DNA of 64,000 nucleotides from Alphaproteobacteria bacterium (GCA_030427145.1 JAUHWT010000006.1:124001-188000), one strand, 5' to 3'. Shown: positions 26,109-34,671, numbered from the stretch's first letter. Program-made: numbers and translations. The notes: generated from the sequence alone by a model not told the origin.

Positions 26109-26156
26109 TGGTGACATCGTCACCGACCATTGCGGACGGGATATGCCATAAAGGCA
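26109..26156. promoter_or_regulatory. Two operator-like dyads before the sulfur genes
   Basis: GGTGAC-ATC-GTCACC (26109-26123) is a perfect palindrome with Crp-like GTGA/TCAC halves but a 5-base spacer. ATGCC-ATAAA-GGCAT (26142-26156) is a second perfect dyad extended by GAT/ATC. They sit between the regulator gene and the first YeeE/YedE gene, where an activator or repressor would act. Confidence 0.5.
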
Positions 26157-26194
26157 TCATCAAACAGTGCGGGTGAACCCGCGGGGAAGGAATT

Positions 26195-26626
26195 ATGGAG
26201 ACGGTTTTTACACCTTTTCAGTCACTTGGCGGCGGTATGCTGATCGGATTCGCTGCCGTTCTGCTGATGGCATTTCTGGGAAGAATCATGGGGGCCACGG
26301 GCATTCTGGCCGGGTTGATACAGCCTGACAGCGGCTCCGAATTCGCCTGGCGCGCCGCGCTTGTGGCCGGCATGGTGACCGGTCCGCTCGCCGTGCTGTG
26401 GGTCACCGGATCCATGCCCGCCGTGCAGGTGCCGCTCTCGGTCGCGATGCTGATTATCGGTGGATTTCTGGTGGGCATCGGCGTGACATACGGCTCCGGC
26501 TGTACCTCCGGCCACGGGGTTTGCGGCCTTGCACGCCTGTCGCCGCGTTCGGCGGTGGCGGTTGTGACCTTCATGCTGACCACCGGTGTCACGGTGTTTG
26601 TCGTGCGCCATGTGTTGGGGGGCTGA
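26195..26626 (+). CDS. YeeE/YedE-family sulfur transporter, N-terminal half protein
   Basis: 143 residues with four hydrophobic segments. It carries the family motif YGSGCTSGHGVCGLARLSPRS with C103 and C110. Full-length YeeE/TsuA moves thiosulfate through conserved cysteines; here the protein is split in two as in PmpA/PmpB pairs. AAGGAATT precedes the ATG, and the next gene starts 3 bases after its stop. It likely imports or exports a sulfur compound for the dioxygenase encoded downstream. Confidence 0.9.
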   Translation: METVFTPFQSLGGGMLIGFAAVLLMAFLGRIMGATGILAGLIQPDSGSEFAWRAALVAGMVTGPLAVLWVTGSMPAVQVPLSVAMLIIGGFLVGIGVTYGSGCTSGHGVCGLARLSPRSAVAVVTFMLTTGVTVFVVRHVLGG

Positions 26627-26629
26627 GCC

Positions 26630-27070
26630 ATGCGTTTGATTGCAAGTTACGTCATCGGCCTGATTTTCGGGGTGGGCATTGCGGTTTCCGGCATGATCAA
26701 CCCCGCGAAAGTGCTGAACTTTTTTGACGTCGCCGGAAGCTGGGATCCCAGCCTTGTCTTTGTGATGGGCGGTGCCCTGGTGGTAACGTGGGCCGGCTAC
26801 CGGTTTGTTCTAAAGCGTCCCGCCCCGGTGCTGGGATCGTCATTCTCGCTGCCGACGCGCCGGGATATCGACCTGCCACTGGTGGGCGGATCGGCCCTGT
26901 TTGGGATCGGCTGGGGCATTGCCGGTTTCTGTCCGGGTGCGGCCCTGCCGGCGCTTGGCACCGGTCATCCGGGCGTCTGGATTTTTATGGTTTCACTTGT
27001 CGCGGGCATTTTTGCGGCGCGGGCCATCCGTGCGCGCACGTCGGAGCCCAATGCGGTTTCGCAGAACTGA
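26630..27070 (+). CDS. YeeE/YedE-family sulfur transporter, C-terminal half protein
   Basis: 146 residues with about four hydrophobic segments, DUF6691/YeeE type. SGMINPAKVLNFFD (20-33) and FCPGAALPALGTGHPG with C101 are the family marks. It is the partner of the protein encoded just upstream; together they make a complete YeeE-like fold. The ATG follows a TGAGCC spacer of 3 bases, so translation is probably coupled. Confidence 0.9.
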   Translation: MRLIASYVIGLIFGVGIAVSGMINPAKVLNFFDVAGSWDPSLVFVMGGALVVTWAGYRFVLKRPAPVLGSSFSLPTRRDIDLPLVGGSALFGIGWGIAGFCPGAALPALGTGHPGVWIFMVSLVAGIFAARAIRARTSEPNAVSQN

Positions 27071-27085
27071 GGGAGGAGGTTAAAA

Positions 27086-27967
27086 ATGACATATCCTGTG
27101 GACATGACCGTCAAACCGGACGTTTCGGCGCATTTTGACGAGGCGACCAACACCATCAGCTATATCGTGAAGGACCCGTCCAGCGATCACTGCGCCATCG
27201 TGGACAGCGTGATGGACATCGACTATGCGGCCGGCCGGATCACCTATGACCATGCCGACGCGCTGATCGCGGAGGTTGAAAAACGCGGCCTGACTCTCGA
27301 CTGGATCATCGAGACGCATGTGCATGCCGACCACCTGAGCGCCGCGCCCTACATCCAGCAGAAACTGGGCGGTAAAATCGGGGTCGGTGACAAGATCATG
27401 GTGGTACAGAACACTTTCGGGAAGGTGTTCAACGAGGGCACGGAATTCCAGCGTGACGGGTCGCAGTTCGACGCCCTTTTCAAGGACGGCGACACCTATC
27501 AGATTGGAAACATGCAGGCTTTCGCGATCTACACGCCGGGCCACACGCCCGCCTGCATGGTGCATGTGATGGGGGATGCGGCCTTTGTGGGGGACACGCT
27601 GTTCATGCCCGACGGCGGGTCGGCGCGGGCGGATTTCCCCGGTGGTGATGCGGCGCAACTCTATGACAGCATTCAGAAGGTTCTGAGCCTGCCGGATGAG
27701 ATGCGGCTCTTCATGTGTCACGATTACGGACCCAACGGGCGGGACATTCAGTGGGAGACCACGGTGGCCGATGAGAAGGCGCACAACATCCATGTGGGCG
27801 GCGGCAAAACCCGTGAGGAGTTTGTAAAATTCCGCACCGAGCGGGACGCGCAGCTCGACATGCCGAAGCTCATCATCCCGTCGCTCCAGGTGAACATGCG
27901 CGCAGGTAACGTTCCGAAGGATAAAGACGGCAATCCGATGCTGAAGGTTCCTGTGAACGCTCTCTGA
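27086..27967 (+). CDS. blh: Persulfide-dioxygenase-like metallo-beta-lactamase-fold hydrolase
   Basis: 293 residues of the Blh/ETHE1 group without a rhodanese domain. The metal motif HVHADH is at 78-83; further ligands are the His of TPGHTPACM, the Asp of VGDTLF and the His of FMCHDYGP. ETHE1-like enzymes oxidise glutathione persulfide to sulfite. The pairing with split YeeE/YedE genes mirrors bigR-blh loci that protect against sulfide, but an ArsR-type BigR is replaced here by the Crp/Fnr protein. GGGAGGAGG precedes the ATG. A weak alternative is a generic glyoxalase-like hydrolase. Confidence 0.88.
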   Translation: MTYPVDMTVKPDVSAHFDEATNTISYIVKDPSSDHCAIVDSVMDIDYAAGRITYDHADALIAEVEKRGLTLDWIIETHVHADHLSAAPYIQQKLGGKIGVGDKIMVVQNTFGKVFNEGTEFQRDGSQFDALFKDGDTYQIGNMQAFAIYTPGHTPACMVHVMGDAAFVGDTLFMPDGGSARADFPGGDAAQLYDSIQKVLSLPDEMRLFMCHDYGPNGRDIQWETTVADEKAHNIHVGGGKTREEFVKFRTERDAQLDMPKLIIPSLQVNMRAGNVPKDKDGNPMLKVPVNAL

Positions 27968-27983
27968 AGCCTCGAACGCCCCG

Positions 27984-28817
27984 TCAGGTCCGCAGGGGAA
28001 CCCCGAGAATCTCGCGAGCCTGCTCCCACGTGGCGACGGGGCGCTCATATTTCTCACACAGATCCGCCGCGCGTTTGACCAGCGCGGCGTTGGACGGCGC
28101 CAGGGTCTCGCGGTCAAGACGCATGTTGTCCTCGAGCCCCGTGCGGGTGTGACCGCCGGCGGCGATGGCCCATTCGTTGACAAGGATCTGGCCCGGTCCC
28201 ACGCCCGCCGCGCACCAGTTGGCGTCCGGCGCACGGGTTTTCATGATCGAGACGTAGAAGTCGAAGACTTCCCTGTCCACCGGCATGGCGTTTTTTACGC
28301 CCATCACGAACTGGACATAGAGTTTGCCGTAGAGCACGCCCTCGCCATGCAGGCGGATGGCCTGGATGATGTGGCTGAGGTCGAACGCCTCGATCTCCGG
28401 CGTGACCTGGTGCGTGCGCATTTCGCTGGCGAGCCAGGAGACGAGATCGGGGCTGTTTTCATAGACCCGCGTGGGGAAGTTGTTGGAGCCCACCGAGAGC
28501 GATGCCATGTCCGGTTTCAGGGGCAGCATGCCGCCGCGCTCGTGACCGGCGCCGGAGCGTCCGCCGGTGGACAGCTGCACGATCATGCCGGGGCAGTGTT
28601 TCTCGATACCCTCCTTGAGCAGCGCGAATTTCTCCGGGTCAGAGGTCGGTGTCTCATCGGCGTTGCGCACGTGGCAGTGGGCGATGCTGGCACCGGCCTC
28701 AAACGCCTCATGGGTGCTTTCGATCTGTTCGGGGATCGTGACCGGCACGGCAGGGTTGTTGGCCTTGGTGGGCACGGAGCCGGTGATGGCCACACAGATG
28801 ATGCAGGGGTTGGTCAT
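27984..28817 (-). CDS. BKACE-family beta-keto acid cleavage enzyme (likely 3-oxoadipate)
   Basis: 277 residues, DUF849/BKACE zinc enzyme. Metal ligands H47 and H49 (IAHCHVRN) and the Glu of GLEDNMRL are present. The family condenses a beta-keto acid with acetyl-CoA, giving acetoacetate and a CoA ester. Placed last in pcaDCHG, it would turn 3-oxoadipate plus acetyl-CoA into succinyl-CoA plus acetoacetate and so replace pcaIJ and pcaF. CGGAGG precedes the ATG, 15 bases after pcaG. It converges with blh. The substrate is inferred from the operon. Confidence 0.85.
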   Translation of the reverse strand: MTNPCIICVAITGSVPTKANNPAVPVTIPEQIESTHEAFEAGASIAHCHVRNADETPTSDPEKFALLKEGIEKHCPGMIVQLSTGGRSGAGHERGGMLPLKPDMASLSVGSNNFPTRVYENSPDLVSWLASEMRTHQVTPEIEAFDLSHIIQAIRLHGEGVLYGKLYVQFVMGVKNAMPVDREVFDFYVSIMKTRAPDANWCAAGVGPGQILVNEWAIAAGGHTRTGLEDNMRLDRETLAPSNAALVKRAADLCEKYERPVATWEQAREILGVPLRT

Positions 28818-28832
28818 TGGCGGCCTCCGCGC

Positions 28833-29453
28833 TCAGATATCGAAGAAAACGGTCTCATTCTCACCCTGTAGCCGGATGTCGAAGCGGTACACAACCTTAC
28901 CGTCTTTTTCGCTGCGGTTTGCAATGATCGTTTTGCGCCTGGATTCCCATTCGATGAGGTTGATTACGGGGTCGGCGGCGTTCGCCTCAGCCTCATCATC
29001 GAAATAGATGCGGGTGTTCAGCCCGATATTGATGCCGCGCGCGACGATCCAGAGGTTGATATGCGGGGCCATTGGCCGGCCGGAGCGGCCCATTACCGCG
29101 CCGGGTTTGACCGTGTCGAAAAACCACTCGCCGGTGTTGAAGTCGGAGATGACGCGGCCCCAGCCGCGAAAGCCGTCCTCCACCTCGCCCGGGTGTTCGG
29201 GATGGGCGTAGATGCCGCTGGCATTGGCCTGCCAGACCTCGAGCATCACGTCCTTCACCGGCGCGCCGATGCCGTCGGTCACCACGCCCTCGACGCGGAT
29301 GCGCTCGCCCGCCGCGTTGGGACCGGCGATGTCCTTGCCCAGTTCGGTTTTGTAGATGTCAAAGCCCGCGGCCCCGGGCGCCAGGCCGATATGCACGTAG
29401 GGACCCGCGGTCTGGGACGGGGTTTCCTTAAGGTAGTCGAGGTGCTGCGCCAT
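28833..29453 (-). CDS. pcaG: Protocatechuate 3,4-dioxygenase alpha subunit
   Basis: 206 residues, intradiol dioxygenase fold. GVVTDGIGAPVKDVMLEVWQ, GWGRVISDFNTGEWFFDTVKPGA and PHINLWIVARGIN are typical of alpha chains, which lack the iron ligands. It forms the alpha-beta heteromer with PcaH to cleave protocatechuate to 3-carboxy-cis,cis-muconate. Its ATG overlaps the pcaH stop (TGATG). Confidence 0.95.
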   Translation of the reverse strand: MAQHLDYLKETPSQTAGPYVHIGLAPGAAGFDIYKTELGKDIAGPNAAGERIRVEGVVTDGIGAPVKDVMLEVWQANASGIYAHPEHPGEVEDGFRGWGRVISDFNTGEWFFDTVKPGAVMGRSGRPMAPHINLWIVARGINIGLNTRIYFDDEAEANAADPVINLIEWESRRKTIIANRSEKDGKVVYRFDIRLQGENETVFFDI

Positions 29454-30181
29454 CAGTTGCCCTCCAACCGGTTTTCAAAGAGCGTGGAGCGGCGGCCGCG
29501 CAGGACGATGTCGAACCGCCAGGCCATGGTGTCGAGCGGGATGGTGGCGTTCATGTCCAGCACGGCTACGAGGCTCTGCACCGCCTCCGGGTTGGGGATG
29601 GCGTTGAGGATCGGGCATTTGGGGATGAGCGGGTCGCCCTCGAAATAGAGCTGCGTGATCAGCCGCTGCGCGAAGCCGGTGCCAAAGACCGAGATGTGGA
29701 TATGGGCGGGCCGCCAGTTGTTGACCCAGTTGCGCCACGGGTAGGCGCCGGGTTTGACGGTGCGGAAATAGTAATAGCCGTTTTCATCCGTCAGGGTCCG
29801 GCCGCAGCCGCCGAAATTGGGGTCGATGGGGGCGAGATAGGTGTCCTTCCGGTGGCGGTAGCGCCCGCCCGCATTGGCCTGCCAGGCTTCCACCAGGGTG
29901 TTGGGGACGGGGCGGCGGTTTTCGTCCAGAACTTGCCCGTGGACGATGATGCGCTCGCCGATGGCGGCCTCGCCGGGCCGGGCGTAATTGTGGATCAGGT
30001 CGCGGTCCATCGGGTCGATGTCGTCATGGCCGAAGACCGGACCGGTGATTTCACTGGCGGAGTTCTGCAGCGAGAGCAGCGCGTGTTTCGGAGCCCGCGC
30101 GACGCTGGTCTTGTAGTCGGGGGTGAGGGCCGGCGGGTGCCATTCCCGGTCGCGCTGGTAAAATTCGCCCTTATACGTCAT
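29453..30181 (-). CDS. pcaH: Protocatechuate 3,4-dioxygenase beta subunit
   Basis: 242 residues carrying the non-heme ferric iron site: Tyr in GGRYRHRKD, Tyr in PGAYPWRN, and the two His of RPAHIH, spaced as in the Pseudomonas enzyme (408, 447, 460, 462). It opens protocatechuate between the two hydroxyls. The ATG at 30181 lies inside the end of pcaC (11-base overlap); the longer frame to 30292 is pcaC sequence in another frame. Confidence 0.95.
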   Translation of the reverse strand: MTYKGEFYQRDREWHPPALTPDYKTSVARAPKHALLSLQNSASEITGPVFGHDDIDPMDRDLIHNYARPGEAAIGERIIVHGQVLDENRRPVPNTLVEAWQANAGGRYRHRKDTYLAPIDPNFGGCGRTLTDENGYYYFRTVKPGAYPWRNWVNNWRPAHIHISVFGTGFAQRLITQLYFEGDPLIPKCPILNAIPNPEAVQSLVAVLDMNATIPLDTMAWRFDIVLRGRRSTLFENRLEGN

Positions 30182-30596
30182 CGCCGGACCCGCCTTTCCT
30201 ACTCCCGTCCGTGTCCGCGCCGCCGCTTTCCATTTCCGCATAGGTGGCTTTGGCGAGTTTGAGCGCGTGGTTTGCCTTGGGGACGCCCGCATAGATCGCG
30301 ACGTGCTGGAAGGTCTCGATCACGTCCTGTTTCGTGGCACCGGTGCGGGCGGTTGCGCGGATATGCATGGGGATCTCGTCGAAATTGCCGCAGGCCGCGA
30401 GCAGGGCGAGGGTCAGCATGGAGCGTTCGCGCCGGGTGATGCCGTCGTCGGACCAGACGGTGCCCCAGGCGCCTTCGGTGATGAGGGTCTGGAAGGCCTC
30501 GTCGAGGGGCGTTTTGGCGGCATCGGCGCGGTCCACATGGGCGTCGCCCAGAACGGCGCGGCGGGTTTCCATGCCCCTATCATAACGGTCGGTCAC
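30171..30596 (-). CDS. pcaC: 4-carboxymuconolactone decarboxylase
   Basis: 141 residues, AhpD/CMD fold: [25 protein letters not shown] and [29 protein letters not shown] are the family core. It decarboxylates 4-carboxymuconolactone to 3-oxoadipate enol-lactone. It overlaps pcaD by 4 bases and pcaH by 11, consistent with one transcript. Confidence 0.94.
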   Translation of the reverse strand: MTDRYDRGMETRRAVLGDAHVDRADAAKTPLDEAFQTLITEGAWGTVWSDDGITRRERSMLTLALLAACGNFDEIPMHIRATARTGATKQDVIETFQHVAIYAGVPKANHALKLAKATYAEMESGGADTDGSRKGGSGDDV

Positions 30597-31378
30597 GGGC
30601 GCACCTCTTCGATGAAATCGCTGATGATGTTGGCATAGTGCTCCGGCGCCTCGACGCAGGGCAGATGGCCGACGCCGGGGATCTCAGTGAATTTTGAGCC
30701 GGTCACGAGTGCGGTGGTTTCCGCCACCAGTTCGGGTGGGGTGGCGAGGTCGAGGGTGCCTGCGATGCCCAGCACGGGCAGGCGCAGGCGGGAGGTGCTT
30801 TCAGCCAGGTCCGCGGAGGCCACCGCCGCGCAGCAGGCGGCGTAGCCGGCGGGCGGGGTGCCGGAGAGCATGTTGCGCCACATGATCAGTTCGTCTTTCT
30901 CAAGGAATTCAGGGCTGAACCAGCGGTCCATGACACCATCCGCAAGGGCCTCGATGCCGCCGGTCTGGACGGTGTCGATGCGCTCCTGCCACATCTCCAG
31001 CGTGCCGATTTTGGCAGCGGTGTTTGAGAAAACGGCGGCGCGGACTAGGTCGGGTCGGCTGGCCGCGAGGGCCTGGGCGATCATGCCGCCGATGGAGAGA
31101 CCCACAAAGAGGCAGGGCCCGGCATTGATGTGGTCGAGCAGTTCGGCGGTGTCGCCGGCCAGGTCGCCGATGCTGTAGGGGCCAGGCGGCCGGGAGGACA
31201 GGCCGTGGCCGCGCTTGTCGAAGCGGATCAGGCGCAGGTCGGGGGGCAGGAGGTCGATGATGCCGTCCCAGAGCCGGAGATCGGTGCCGAGGGAATTGGC
31301 GAACACGACCGGCATCCCCTGCGGGTCGCCATCCTCGCGCCAGTGCAGCGCGGCCTCCGTTCCCCTGAAAATGCGCAT
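30593..31378 (-). CDS. pcaD: 3-oxoadipate enol-lactonase
   Basis: 261 residues, alpha/beta hydrolase. Nucleophile S95 lies in GLSIGG; the acid is probably the Asp of GTLDLATPPE and the His is in GVGHLPCVEAPE. It hydrolyses the enol-lactone to 3-oxoadipate. The ATG overlaps the stop of a 30-codon upstream ORF (TAATG), and no clear ribosome site of its own was seen. pcaB and the pcaQ regulator are not in the window. Confidence 0.93.
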   Translation of the reverse strand: MRIFRGTEAALHWREDGDPQGMPVVFANSLGTDLRLWDGIIDLLPPDLRLIRFDKRGHGLSSRPPGPYSIGDLAGDTAELLDHINAGPCLFVGLSIGGMIAQALAASRPDLVRAAVFSNTAAKIGTLEMWQERIDTVQTGGIEALADGVMDRWFSPEFLEKDELIMWRNMLSGTPPAGYAACCAAVASADLAESTSRLRLPVLGIAGTLDLATPPELVAETTALVTGSKFTEIPGVGHLPCVEAPEHYANIISDFIEEVRP

Positions 31379-31470
31379 TACGTGGGCCGTCCGGTGTGTG
31401 CGTCAGCGGAACGGACCGGGCCGCGAATGGCGTGCGGCGGATGGCCAGGATTGGCGGCCTTTGTTTTCAT
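31378..31470 (-). CDS. Candidate 30-residue upstream ORF coupled to pcaD
   Basis: On the minus strand AGGGAGAA stands 9 bases before an ATG at 31470; the frame (MKTKAANPGHPPHAIRGPV...) ends at TAA overlapping the pcaD ATG. The geometry suggests translational coupling, perhaps carrying ribosomes to pcaD, which has no clear ribosome site. The sequence resembles no family I know. Confidence 0.4.
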   Translation of the reverse strand: MKTKAANPGHPPHAIRGPVRSADAHTGRPT

Positions 31471-31668
31471 GTGGCGTTTCTCCCTGTCGTCCATATTGAT
31501 ATATCCAGGCGATAATTTAAAAGGATAAATTGCTGCGTCCGATCATCGAATTTGGAGACCGCACGATGGATCGTCGCATCTGGTTTCGCCACATTCAGTG
31601 CTTTAAGCGGCGTGCGCGGGAGCGTGGCCCGGCGGGTCGGCGTTGAGATGGCATTGGAAGGAAGCGGG

Positions 31669-32760
31669 ATGACAGGGGTTTCGAGGATCGCAGCCATGGT
31701 GCTGGCCACGTCGCTGATGGCGACGGGGGCGGGTGCGAGGGATCTGCGGGTGGCGCCGGGCGTGCCGGACGACCATCCGGCCCATTACATGTATGAGCGG
31801 TTCGCGGAGTACCTGGAGGAGGCGTCAGGCGGCACGATGGCGGCGGTCATCCTCGACCGTGATGAGGTCGCCATGCCGCAGATGATGGACGCCTTGCAGA
31901 CCAATCTCATTGATATTGGAAACTTCCCGCCGCAGCGGTTCCCGAAAGGGATGGAGAGCACCATCATGCCCGCGGACCTGGCGCTGATGGGGAAGAACCC
32001 GTATGCGATGGCGCTGGCGATGACGGAGTATGTCGTCACCTGCAAACCGTGCCAGAAGGAGTTTTCCAGGGCTGGGCTTGTGTATCTCGGGTCCGGGTCG
32101 TCGGGCGTCTATGGTCTCTTGACCACCACGCCGGTCGGGACGGCGCAGGACCTGGAGGGGCTGAAGCTGCGCGCGGAAACCGCGCCCCACGCCAGGTGGG
32201 CGGAGAACTTCGGTGCGGAGCCGGTGGAGCTTCCCGATGGCGCGGTGTTTCAGGCCATGTCGCGGGGCGTCATTGACGGGACGATCGCGCGGAGTGTGGA
32301 TCTGGATCTGTACCGGTTTTTTGATGTTGTGGATCATGTGACGCTGCTGCCTCTGGGGCTGCTTTACGTGACGTCGAATTTCACGGTGGCGCGGCCCGCA
32401 TGGGAGGCGCTGACCGAGGAGGAGCGGGCGTTCCTGACCGGCGCGACGGCGCGGGCCAATTTGGACCTGACAACCCGCTGGGCGGAGGAATTGCCGATGG
32501 AGGTTGCGATGACCCTGATGGAGAAGGGTGTGGAGGCGATTGAGCCCGATCCGACACTGCACGAGGCGTCGGAGGCTTTCATCCGTGCGGATACGGCGGC
32601 GCGTGTGGCGCAGGGCGGGGCGGCGGCCGAACGGTTCGTTGAGCTGGTCGAAAAATGGACGGGGATTGTATATGAGGCCCGTGGGGACCTCGACGCATTG
32701 ACCGCAGCGGCCGATGCGGAAATTTGGAGTAAGGTTGACTGGTCAACCTATGGTGGTTGA
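31669..32760 (+). CDS. Orphan TRAP transporter substrate-binding protein
   Basis: DctP-family periplasmic protein of 363 residues. Signal peptide MTGVSRIAAMVLATSLMA... ends near GAGA|RD. The ligand region contains LKLRAETAPHARWAENFG and ELPDGAVFQAMSRGVIDGT. A CKPCQKEF pair gives an unusual CxxC motif. I chose ATG 31669 because GGAAGGA is 6 bases upstream; the upstream in-frame start at 31552 lacks one. No dctQ or dctM follows on this strand; the nearest membrane genes (33.4-35.2 kb) are convergent and have their own DctP. It is divergent from pcaD, so an aromatic ligand is possible. Confidence 0.87.
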   Translation: MTGVSRIAAMVLATSLMATGAGARDLRVAPGVPDDHPAHYMYERFAEYLEEASGGTMAAVILDRDEVAMPQMMDALQTNLIDIGNFPPQRFPKGMESTIMPADLALMGKNPYAMALAMTEYVVTCKPCQKEFSRAGLVYLGSGSSGVYGLLTTTPVGTAQDLEGLKLRAETAPHARWAENFGAEPVELPDGAVFQAMSRGVIDGTIARSVDLDLYRFFDVVDHVTLLPLGLLYVTSNFTVARPAWEALTEEERAFLTGATARANLDLTTRWAEELPMEVAMTLMEKGVEAIEPDPTLHEASEAFIRADTAARVAQGGAAAERFVELVEKWTGIVYEARGDLDALTAAADAEIWSKVDWSTYGG

Positions 32761-32776
32761 CGGGCCGCGGCCCGTC
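32759..32776. terminator. 18-bp perfect palindrome after the orphan TRAP gene
   Basis: GACGGGCCGCGGCCCGTC begins in the stop codon (TGA, 32758-32760). It would form a very stable hairpin but has no T tract. Confidence 0.5.
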
Positions 32777-32781
32777 CCAGT

Positions 32782-32985
32782 TCAGGTTTTGAGACCGGGC
32801 AGGGCTTTTCTCACCCATCCACCGCGTTGAACGTGGCCTGCGCCACCTGAACTTCCGCAGGCTTTGGCGGGCTGTTTGGGCCACGAGAGCAGCATCTCGT
32901 GAATTTCCCGAACGATGTCGCCGCGTCTTCTGCGGGTTTCCTGGTCTTTCTGACCTTCCGGGTCGCTGAAATTATCAGGCAACAT
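32782..32985 (-). CDS. Possible small hypothetical protein
   Basis: 67 residues, MLPDNFSDPEGQKDQETRR..., highly charged in its first half and glycine-rich at the end. GAGGGGAG lies 11 bases before the ATG at 32985. It matches no family I know. Evidence is limited to an open frame and a ribosome site, so it may be spurious. Confidence 0.3.
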   Translation of the reverse strand: MLPDNFSDPEGQKDQETRRRRGDIVREIHEMLLSWPKQPAKACGSSGGAGHVQRGGWVRKALPGLKT

Positions 32986-33074
32986 GGAAAGCGTTTCTCC
33001 CCTCTTTAAAGGTTTCAACGGAATGGTTTCCCAATGTTGCACTCACTACCGGGAAAAGCATGTCCATTTCACTG

Positions 33075-33103
33075 ATACACTAGTCTACCATACAAAAGTG
33101 TAT
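33075..33103. promoter_or_regulatory. Operator-like inverted repeat ATACACT/AGTGTAT
   Basis: ATACACT (33075-33081) and AGTGTAT (33097-33103) are perfect 7-base inverts 15 bases apart in an A+T-rich island. It may be a promoter or operator for the small minus-strand ORF; the regulator is unknown. Confidence 0.3.
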
Positions 33104-33366
33104 TGAGTTCGTCATATGTTTTCTGGGTTAACGTAGGGTCCAATGCGGTAATATTTTGGTGCGGATGGCCCGGCTGTGGCACTGAAAGCTCAGGGCGGAA
33201 CCCGGAAGTCTCAATAATCGGGCGCAGCGTGGTTGATGGCGGCCTGATTGCTCACGGGACAGTGCGTTTTTTAGGCGGGCACTTCAGGTGATTCGCCTCC
33301 TGCTTTACGGAGAATGGTGCGTCGCCATGGCCAGCGCCGGCTGCGGATTGCAGTCGGCTGGCCCGC

Positions 33367-34671
33367 CTATCCGATCATGGTGTTGGGCAGGATAAGGGAG
33401 ATTTGCGGGAAGGTGATCAGAACCGCGAGTGTCGCCAGCATCGCGATCCAGAACGGAATGACTCCGACAAAGATGTCCCCCAGCGGAACCTTCGGCGCAA
33501 CGGATTTGACTATGAATACATTGAGACCGACAGGGGGCGAAATCAGGCCCATTTCCAGTGTCAGTACAACCAGAACGCCAAACCAGACCGGATCAATGCC
33601 AAGTTCAACGATCACCGGGAAGAAGATCGGCAGCGTTAGGACCAGCATCGCGAAGCCCTCAAGGAAGCAGCCGAGCACGAGGTAGATCACCAGGATCATC
33701 ACCAAAGTTCCCGTCGCGGGAAGGCCGAGGCCGACGATCTGCTCCCCGATAGCGGAGGGGATGTGGCTTAGTGCGAGAAACGGATTAATCATGTGTGCGG
33801 CGATCAGGATCAGCATGACGGTGGCGGTGGTGACCACGCTGTCGCGGGTGGATTTCCACAGGATGGCGAAGGTCAGCGTGCGGATCAGGACGCCGTAGAG
33901 GATCACCAGGCCCGCGCCCACCCCCGCGGCCTCCACCGGTGAGAAAAACCCGCCATACATGCCGCCGATGGTCAGGAATATGATCACGAGAACCGGCAGC
34001 GTGCCGAGCATGGCCCGTCGTTTCTCCCGCAGGGTGGTCGCGGGGCCGCTTGGGCCGAGGTCGGGCCGGATGGTGCAGATGATCGTAACGGCGATCAGGA
34101 AGGCCAGGAGCAGCAGGAGGCCGGGCAGAACGCCGCCAAGGAACAGCCGCCCGATGCTCTGCTCGGTCAGGATCGCGTAGATGACGAAGCCGGTGGAGGG
34201 CGGGATCAGGATGCCGAGCGTGCCCCCGGCGGCCACGACGCCGGTTGCCAGCCGCCGGTCGTAGTGGAACCGGTCCATTTCCGCGAGCGAGACCTTGCCC
34301 ATCGTCAGTGCGGAGGCCACGGAGGACCCGGCAAGTGCCGCAAACCCGCCGCACCCGATGACAGTGGCGGAGGCCAGTCCGCCCCGGACCTGGCCCACAA
34401 TGGCGTAGGCCGCGTCGTAGAGCCGCCGGCTCATGCCGGTGGCGCTGGCCACATTGCCCATGAGGATGAAGAGCGGCACCACGACCAGTTCCGGGGAGGA
34501 GGCGAGGGTGAAAGTCTCCGAAGCCATCAGCCCCATGGCCGCGTTCCAGCCGTTCAGGGCCCAGATGCCGGCGAAGCCCACCGCGAACATGGCGAAGGCC
34601 ACCGGGATGCGGATGAGCAGGAGGATGAAGAGTACGACAATTCCCAGCGTGCCGACCGCTCCGGCACTCAA
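33367..34671 (-). CDS. dctM: TRAP transporter large permease (DctM)
   Basis: 434 residues, the usual DctM length, with about 12 membrane segments. Family marks: LLIRIPVAFAMFAVGFAG near the start, GGFAALAGSSVASALTMGK, GGTLGILIPPSTGFVIYAILT and a C-terminal LISPPVGLNVFIVK. It overlaps dctQ by 4 bases and is the last gene of a dctP-dctQ-dctM operon. It carries out sodium-coupled uptake of an organic acid; the substrate is unknown. Confidence 0.93.
   Translation of the reverse strand: MSAGAVGTLGIVVLFILLLIRIPVAFAMFAVGFAGIWALNGWNAAMGLMASETFTLASSPELVVVPLFILMGNVASATGMSRRLYDAAYAIVGQVRGGLASATVIGCGGFAALAGSSVASALTMGKVSLAEMDRFHYDRRLATGVVAAGGTLGILIPPSTGFVIYAILTEQSIGRLFLGGVLPGLLLLLAFLIAVTIICTIRPDLGPSGPATTLREKRRAMLGTLPVLVIIFLTIGGMYGGFFSPVEAAGVGAGLVILYGVLIRTLTFAILWKSTRDSVVTTATVMLILIAAHMINPFLALSHIPSAIGEQIVGLGLPATGTLVMILVIYLVLGCFLEGFAMLVLTLPIFFPVIVELGIDPVWFGVLVVLTLEMGLISPPVGLNVFIVKSVAPKVPLGDIFVGVIPFWIAMLATLAVLITFPQISLILPNTMIG

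Larger units (their letters stand above)
32761..33366. other. 606-base intergenic region
   Basis: It holds the 18-bp palindrome at its left edge, a possible small minus-strand ORF (32782-32985), an A+T-rich patch with an inverted repeat (33075-33103) and about 260 bases with nothing recognisable before the dctM stop. Frames on the + strand lack ribosome sites. Confidence 0.4.

Noticed and set aside
33103-33291. 62-codon + strand frame
   Set aside because: No ribosome site and no sensible composition; overlaps an A+T-rich regulatory-looking patch.
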